A stretch of DNA of 64,000 nucleotides from Ailurus styani (taxonomy: Eukaryota; Chordata; Mammalia; Carnivora; Ailuridae), in assembly GCA_002007465.1 (NCBI GenBank), contig LNAC01000728.1:705915-769914 (forward strand). Reading direction: 5' to 3'. A program made the translations under genes and the position numbers. Positions 59,125 through 64,000 of this stretch are shown here, one piece after another. A model generated the notes under the pieces. That model worked only from the letters and a program-made list of their open reading frames with translations. It was not told where the DNA came from and made no database searches. Positions within the stretch are counted from its first letter, which is position 1. The number at the start of each line of letters is the position of its first letter.

Positions 59125-59710
59125 GTGAGTGTATGTCCTATAATCCAGCAATTGCACTATTAGGTATTTAGCCAAAGAATACAAAAATGGTAATTCAAAG
59201 GATACATATACTCTGATGTTCATAGTAGCATTATCTACAATAGCCAGATTATGGAAACAGCCCAAGTATGCAAGGACTCATAATGGGTAAAGAAGATGTG
59301 GTGTATATATACAATGGAATATTACTCAGCCATCAGAAAGAAGGAAATCTTGCCATTTGCAATGACAGGGATGGAGCTAGAGTATATTATGCTAAGCGAA
59401 ATAAGTCAGTCAGAGACAAATAACATATGATTTCATTCATATGTAGAATTTAAGAAAGGAAACAAACAAGCATAGGGAAAAAAGAGAGAGGCAAACAAAG
59501 AAGTAGACTCTTAACTATAGAGAACAAACTGATGGTTACCAGAGGGGAAGTGGGTGGGGAGATGGGATAAATGGGTAAGGGGTATTAGGGAGAGCACTTG
59601 TAATGAGAACCAGGTGTCGTATTAAAGTGTTGAATCACCAAATTGTACACCTGAAATTTACTATTATGCTGTATGTTAACTAACTGGAATTTACATAAAA
59701 AGTAAAGAAA
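59125..59710 (+). mobile_element. L1 3' end (5'-truncated copy)
   Basis: AATCCAGCAATTGCACTATT, CAATGGAATATTACTCAGCC, ATTTGCAATGACAGGGATGG, CTAAGCGAAATAAGTCAGTC and CCAAATTGTACACCTGAAAT follow the L1 ORF2 C-terminus and 3' UTR. About 590 bp. No intact frame; older than the copy at 61417. Confidence 0.85.
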
Positions 59711-59726
59711 GAACATGAACTTTATT

Positions 59727-59930
59727 ATAATAGCTAACATTTACTGAATGCACCCCATGTTCCAGAAGTTTTTTAAGTGTTAAATGTATCCTCTCAATTA
59801 ATCCATATAACAGCCCTTATTGTAATCATCCCCCAATGAGTAAACTGAGTATCTATGTTTTCCCAGCTACTAGGTGGCTGGGCTGGGCTTCGATCCAAAG
59901 ATGATGAACTGGAGAGTCTGTGCTCTTAGA
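59727..59930 (-). mobile_element. MIR SINE, antisense, nearly full length
   Basis: TAGCTAACATTTACTGAATG, CAATTAATCCATATAACAGC, CCCAATGAGTAAACTGAGTA and GGCTGGGCTTCGATCCAAAG give the complete reversed MIR order. Confidence 0.8.
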
Positions 59931-60848
59931 CAACACCCTCTCCAACCTCCCCATTTATTTCTGGTAACTCTAAAAACCAAAGTAAGCTGAGCATGGGGGC
60001 AGCTGTTACCTGCCATTTGCAATGACCTGTCTGTTGGCAAAGTGGCCATGTGAGAGCCACACCGTATGTCACGTGACAGCTTGAGCCACCCTGGGAGGCT
60101 CTTTATTCACCTAATTCCTCCTCAGCTCAGATCCACACTGAGGAACACAGCAGGTAGCTCGCCTCCTTCCCCTGACAATAGTTCACATGTCACTAAGAAA
60201 GTGATTTTTTTTTTAATGAAAACATTTTAAGGTCTAACTTCTTTTCCCTTTGGGAAGTTATTGGCTTCTTAGGAGCATTACTAATTTATAAATCCTAACC
60301 AACCAGCCATAACTGAAGAAAAATCTAATTATTTGAATGTTAGTGGGAGACTCCATGTACTATTTCAAGACACTGGAATGCAAATTCAAATGTAATCACT
60401 TTATTAGTGAGTAGCTTGGATGTTTCAGGGAAACATTATAAATGTGAGAAAATTAACATTTTTTTGTAAATCAAAGCAAATATGTTTTCTTCATCTTTGT
60501 TGCCAAAAGGAAATTTCTGTATTTTAAACAAACTAACCAAGAAAGTTCTGAGTATCGATTGTGCTTGACAATAAGGAAAGACATAAAAATGCCATAACCT
60601 CCATTGGGCTGACAGGGCAGGTGGCCTTGTGTGACAGTTTGTAGATTAAGGCAGAAGCATGTTATAGTACTTTGTTATAATTTGGTGTATTAGTATTAGG
60701 GTATATTATGTTATATTAGGACTTGATTAAGAATTCTAAGACTAGTGACTCGACTGTCTCTAGAGACTTTCATAAACATGCAGACATCATGGATTTGATT
60801 GACAGTAACTTGCTTGCTCTAGAATCATGCTTGCAAAGTAGCTCACTG
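59931..60848. other. Unassigned non-coding stretch
   Basis: No gene or repeat recognised. The last bases include AACTTCTTGGCT (60849-60860), which recurs after the next L1 (62300-62311). Confidence 0.4.
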
Positions 60849-60959
60849 AACTTCTTGGCTTTTACTGAAGACCTTTTGTCATGTCGACCTCAACCCTCAC
60901 TGAGCTATCAAGGCCATAATGCCAAAAATGGCTTTATGGAAGCCCAAGCACAAAACTTA

Positions 60960-61405
60960 TTGGCCATTTGTGTGTCTTTTTTAGAGAAGTGTCTGTTCAT
61001 GTCTTCTGCCCATTTTTTGACTGGGTTATTAGTTTTTGCGTGTTAAGTTTGAGAAGTTCTTTATAGATCTTGGATGTAAGCCTTTTATCTGTAATGTCAT
61101 TTGCAAACATCTTCTCCCATTCCATGTGTTGCCTCTTAGTTTTGTTGAGTGTTTCCTTTGCTGTGCAGAAGCTTTTTATCTTGATGAAGTTCCAAAAGTT
61201 CGTTTTTGCTTTTGTTTCACTTGCCTTTGGAAACATGTCTTAAAAGCACTTACTGTGGCCAATGCCAAAGAGGTAACTGGCTCTGTTCTCCTCTAGGATT
61301 TTGATGGATTCCTATGTCACATTGAGGTCTTTCACCCATTTTGAGTTTATCTTTGTGTATGATATAAGGGATTGGCCCAGTTTCATTCTTCTATATTGTA
61401 GCAGA
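60960..61405 (-). mobile_element. Inverted 5' part of a twin-primed L1
   Basis: On the minus strand this encodes an L1 ORF2 C-terminal segment: [15 protein letters not shown] (about 61360-61316), KIKSFCTAKETLNKTKRQ (61179-61126), and EWEKMFANDITDKRLTSKIY (61119-61060). The + strand portion that follows (61417 onward) begins at the very next ORF2 residues in the opposite orientation. Inverted 5' part plus direct 3' part is the twin-priming structure. Stops interrupt both parts. Confidence 0.9.
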
Positions 61406-61416
61406 CTCTTTTCTAA

Positions 61417-62290
61417 CAAAGACATGCAAATGGCCAACAGACATATGAAAAAATGCTCAACATCACTTGGCATCATGGAAACACAAATCAAAACCTAAAT
61501 GAGATACCACCTCACACCAGTTATAATGGCAAATTTAACAAAAGAGAAATCAACAAATAATGGTGAGGATGTGGAGAAATGGGAAGCCTCTTATACTGTT
61601 GATGGGAAAGCAAGCTGGCATAGCCACCCTGGAAAACAGTATGGAGTTTCCTCAAGATGTTAAGAATAGAGCTACCCTATGACCCAGCAATTGCACTACT
61701 GAGTATTTACCCCAAAGATACAGATGTAGTGAAAAGAAGGGGCACATGCACCCCAATGTTCATAGCAGCAATGCCCACAATGGCCAAACTGTGGATGAAG
61801 TCAAGATGCCCTTCAACAGATGAATGGATAAAGAAGATGTGGAATATTATTCAGCCATCAGAAAAGATGAATACCCACTATTTGCACCGACATGGATGGA
61901 ACTAGAGGAGAGTATGTTAAGTGAAGTAAGTCAAACAGAGAAAGACAATTATCATATGGTTTCACTCATATGTGGAAGATCAGCAATAGCATGGAGGACC
62001 ATAGGGGAAGGGAGGGAAATCCAACGGGGGGAGAAATCAGAGAGAGAGATGAACCATGAGAGACTATGGACCCCGAGAAATAATCTGGGAGTTTCAAAGG
62101 GGAGGAGGGTGCAGGGATGGGGTAACAGGGTGATGGGTATTGAAAAGGACATGTGCTGTGATGAGCACTGGGTGTTATAACTAACTAATGAATCATTGAA
62201 CACTGCATCAAGGACTAATTATGTACTATACAATGGCCAACTGAACGTAACTGTAAAAAATTAAAAATAAATAAATAAAACCTTAAAAAA
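61417..62290 (+). mobile_element. Direct 3' part of the same L1, with 3' UTR and A-rich tail
   Basis: Starts at [13 protein letters not shown] (about 61423-61461) and continues through the ORF2 C-terminus ([19 protein letters not shown], 61672-61728; WNIIQPSEKMNTHY region about 61840-61885), then 3' UTR landmarks GTGATGAGCACTGGGTGTTA and AACACTGCATCAAGGACTAA, ending in AAAAATAAATAAATAAAACC. Carnivore L1 type. Broken by stops, and the insertion never carried a complete ORF2. Confidence 0.92.
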
Positions 62291-62368
62291 AACCCAAAAA
62301 ACTTCTTGGCTAGCAGAAAGAGAAACCTCCAAAGCAGCATTAAGGACAATAATTAAGGGAGGAGCGGC

Positions 62369-62376
62369 AAGATGGC
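62369..62376 (+). promoter_or_regulatory. YY1-type site of the L1 promoter
   Basis: AAGATGGC is the reverse complement of the YY1 core GCCATCTT and sits at about +13 to +20 of the element. In human L1 a YY1 site at the same place directs correct transcription initiation at +1; the same role here is inferred from motif and position. Confidence 0.7.
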
Positions 62377-62499
62377 GGAGGAGGAGGAGACCGATTATCA
62401 TCAGGTCCCAGGAATTCACCCAGACAGCTATCAAACTATTCTGAAAACCTCAAATTCTACAGGAGATGGAAGAGAAGAAGAGCAGAGATTCTAGGAACA

Positions 62500-63260
62500 G
62501 AAAATCGACCACTTTCCAGAAGGTAGGACGTGCGGAGAAGTGAATCTGCGGCAACAGGAGGATAGACCCGGGGGGAGGGCCGGCTGCCGGCAAGGGAGCG
62601 AGCAGCGGAGCACAGACTCGGAACTGTGAGAAGTCGGCTCCACTGAGGGACGTCGCCCCAGAGGCCAAGCGGGGGGTGAAGCCCCTGCAGGGACAGTGTG
62701 GTCTCAGGACCCACGGGGACACAAAAAGACCAGGGTTGTCTGAGCGCGACCGAGCCCCCAGGTATCGGAGAGAAGCTGGCGGGAGAGATGCAGCTGAGCT
62801 GAGAAGGGGCTCTCAGCTCGGTGATACCTTGGGCCGGGATCCAAAGCACAGTCGGGCCACTGCTCTGGGAGCGGGGACCCCACGGGCGGCAGACCCGGAG
62901 AGACTCACCTTCCTCCTCCGGGAGAAGCAGCACGGGAGCAGCTGCAGGATCTGCCGGGTTCGGAGATTCTAAACGGGGCCGCGTCAGAGAGAGAGAGACA
63001 CTTGGTCATAGGCCGGGTGAGCTCGGAGCGCGGCCAGAGACCAGGAGACGGGAGGGACTGCTTTTCTCTGAGGCACGCTGAGGACTGAGGCCCCAGGCTC
63101 TCGGCTCCTCCGGGTCGGAGACTGGGAGCTGCCATTTTCAGTCCCGGCCTCCAAAGCCCTACGGACAGCGTTCAGGGAACAAAAGCTCCTGAGAGCGAAC
63201 CCGAGCTGATGACTTAGCCTGGCCCCTGGCGAGGGCGGTGGGAATCCGCCTCGGGCAGAG
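62500..63260 (+). promoter_or_regulatory. CpG-dense L1 5' UTR (internal promoter)
   Basis: Roughly 55 CpGs in about 760 bases by eye, against near-absence in the rest of the window. L1 5' UTRs act as internal RNA polymerase II promoters and are normally silenced by CpG methylation. Long open frames on both strands here start at GTG codons and reflect the GC content. Confidence 0.85.
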
Positions 63261-63305
63261 ATGCTTGAGAATCACAGCACCAGGCCCCTCCCCCAGAAGA
63301 CCAGG

Positions 63306-63330
63306 AAAAAAAAAAAAAAAGACATCCAGN
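63306..63330. other. Poly(A)15 run and ambiguous base
   Basis: Fifteen A residues at 63306-63320, then an undetermined base (N) at 63330, the only one in the window. Suggests consensus uncertainty in this high-copy element. Confidence 0.95.
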
Positions 63331-63592
63331 CAACGCAGAGAATTCAAGACTTTTTCCCCATGATTCTTTAGTCATTCAAAGTTAAATTCTTTGAATATTT
63401 TTCGTTGAATTTTTTTCTTACTTTTTTCTTTTAAATTTTTTCCTTTTTCCTATTTTAATGTTTTTAACTATTATATCTTATCAACACTTTTTAATCTTTT
63501 TAAATTTTCATTGTTATAATCATATTTTATCCCTTCATTGTATTTAAACTTATTTTTTCTATACATATAGGATACGTTCAATTCACCAGTCT

Positions 63593-63690
63593 AATAGATA
63601 GAGATAGAGATAGATAGAGATAGAGATAGAGATAGATACAGAGATAGAGTCAGAGACAGACATAGATATAGAAACAGAAATATATAACAT
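63593..63690. repeat. (GATAGA)n-type tract in the L1 5' UTR
   Basis: TAGATAGAGATAGAGATAG and variants for about 95 bases, followed by a T-rich segment (63700-63775) with TTTTGTTTTTGTTTG. May be an element-specific expansion or a regular part of this L1 subfamily 5' UTR. Confidence 0.85.
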
Positions 63691-63893
63691 AGATATAGAT
63701 AAAGGATTTTGTTTTATTTATTTTTGTTTTGTTTTTGTTTGTATGATTTTGTTTTTTTGTTTTTTGTTTTTTTCCCTCTTTCTTTCCTCCCCAGTTCCAG
63801 GTCTCCATTGATTAGGTTAGTGTATATTTCTCTGGGGTCATTGCTACCCTATAGTATTTTGTTCTCTTATCCATCTATTCTTATCTGCATAAA

Positions 63894-64000
63894 ATGACAA
63901 GGTGGAAAAAATCAACACAAAAAAAAGAACAAGAGGCAGTAATGACAGCTAGGGACCTAATCAATGCGGACATTAGTAACATGACAGAACTAGAGTTCAG
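63894..64000 (+). CDS. L1 ORF1 protein, N-terminus (partial, cut by window end)
   Basis: ORF1p is the L1 nucleic-acid chaperone: a coiled-coil trimer with an RRM and a C-terminal domain that coats L1 RNA in the cytoplasmic RNP and is needed for retrotransposition. The frame opens with ATG at 63894 in AAAATGA context and stays open for the 35 codons available. Residues 2-16 read TRWKKSTQKKEQEAV and later LINADISNMTELEF, matching the pattern of carnivore L1 ORF1p (TRRKNSxQKKExExV..L.N.D...MSE.xF). The basic start followed by an acidic, Leu/Ile-containing stretch fits the disordered N-terminus before the coiled coil. All known domains lie outside the window. It follows the CpG-rich promoter by about 630 bases. 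ORF1 usually has about 300 or more codons. Confidence 0.85.
   Translation, partial: MTRWKKSTQKKEQEAVMTARDLINADISNMTELEF

Larger units (their letters stand above)
62357..64000 (+). mobile_element. 5' end of a young, potentially full-length L1 (runs off the window)
   Basis: Begins GGGAGGAGCGGCAAGATGGC, the usual start of carnivore L1, followed by a 1.5-kb 5' UTR and the start of ORF1. Most genomic L1s are 5'-truncated, so a complete 5' end marks a full-length insertion at least at this side. CpGs are dense and little eroded, which suggests youth. It lies in the same orientation as, and about 70 bases after, the preceding L1 copy. Integrity of ORF1 and ORF2 cannot be judged from here. Confidence 0.92.

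Noticed and set aside
62457..62933. 158-codon antisense frame in the L1 5' UTR, possible analogue of primate L1 ORF0
   Set aside because: It has no ATG anywhere (begins with GTG) and lies in CpG-rich DNA where stop codons are scarce, so it is expected by chance. An overlapping 90-codon antisense frame also begins with GTG.
1..64000. Search for a multi-gene or defence-like system
   Set aside because: No clustered coding sequence on either strand; everything legible is mammalian repeats or unassigned non-coding DNA.

Overview
This window looks like mammalian nuclear DNA from a caniform carnivore. It holds thirteen copies, in both orientations, of the tRNA-Lys-derived CAN-SINE that is diagnostic of Carnivora. 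The youngest copies (about 11555, 23840 and 25096) carry a head reading GTGGGTTAAAGC and a tail reading CTGCCTGCCTCTCTGCC, which I recall as the mustelid (ferret/mink/marten/otter) type. The family-level call is from memory and only moderately secure. No protein-coding exon, structural RNA gene or CRISPR-like array is supported. The long open frames are chance frames in GC-rich or repeat DNA, and many begin with GTG or TTG rather than ATG. The window reads as gene-desert or deep intronic sequence.

Layout. 1-9 kb is dominated by eroded L2 LINE pieces on both strands, with MIR, MER3-like and MER20-like fossils. About 9-10.8 kb is repeat-poor and keeps isolated CpGs. 10.8-13 kb holds three CAN-SINEs and a MER5A. 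15-22.8 kb holds old antisense L1 pieces, a second MER5A, two SINEs, and a SINE fragment fused to an MLT1-like LTR fragment. 23.8-29 kb holds four SINEs and an old L1 piece (27.0-27.9 kb). 30-37 kb is L2/MIR-rich, with a readable antisense L2 reverse-transcriptase relic at 36.15-37.25 kb. 38.8-40.8 kb is a 5'-truncated antisense L1 interrupted by a SINE. 42-52 kb is AT-rich with several old L1 pieces, microsatellites and some striking small palindromes. 52-59 kb is mostly unassigned, with MIRs and one SINE.

The most notable part is the right edge. An L1 with an inverted 5' part (twin-priming structure, 60960-62290) is followed within about 70 bases by what appears to be the 5' end of a young, potentially full-length L1 on the + strand. 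That element shows a YY1-type start motif at 62369, a CpG-dense 5' UTR, and an ORF1 start codon at 63894 whose frame is open to the window edge. Whether it is intact cannot be judged, because ORF1 is cut after 35 codons and ORF2 lies outside.

I found no evidence for a new multi-gene system. The observations worth checking concern mobile-element mechanism, replication template-switch signatures and possible conserved non-coding DNA. Repeat-family names come from recognising consensus-like motifs by eye, so boundaries are approximate (often +/-20-50 bases) except where exact target-site duplications are given.
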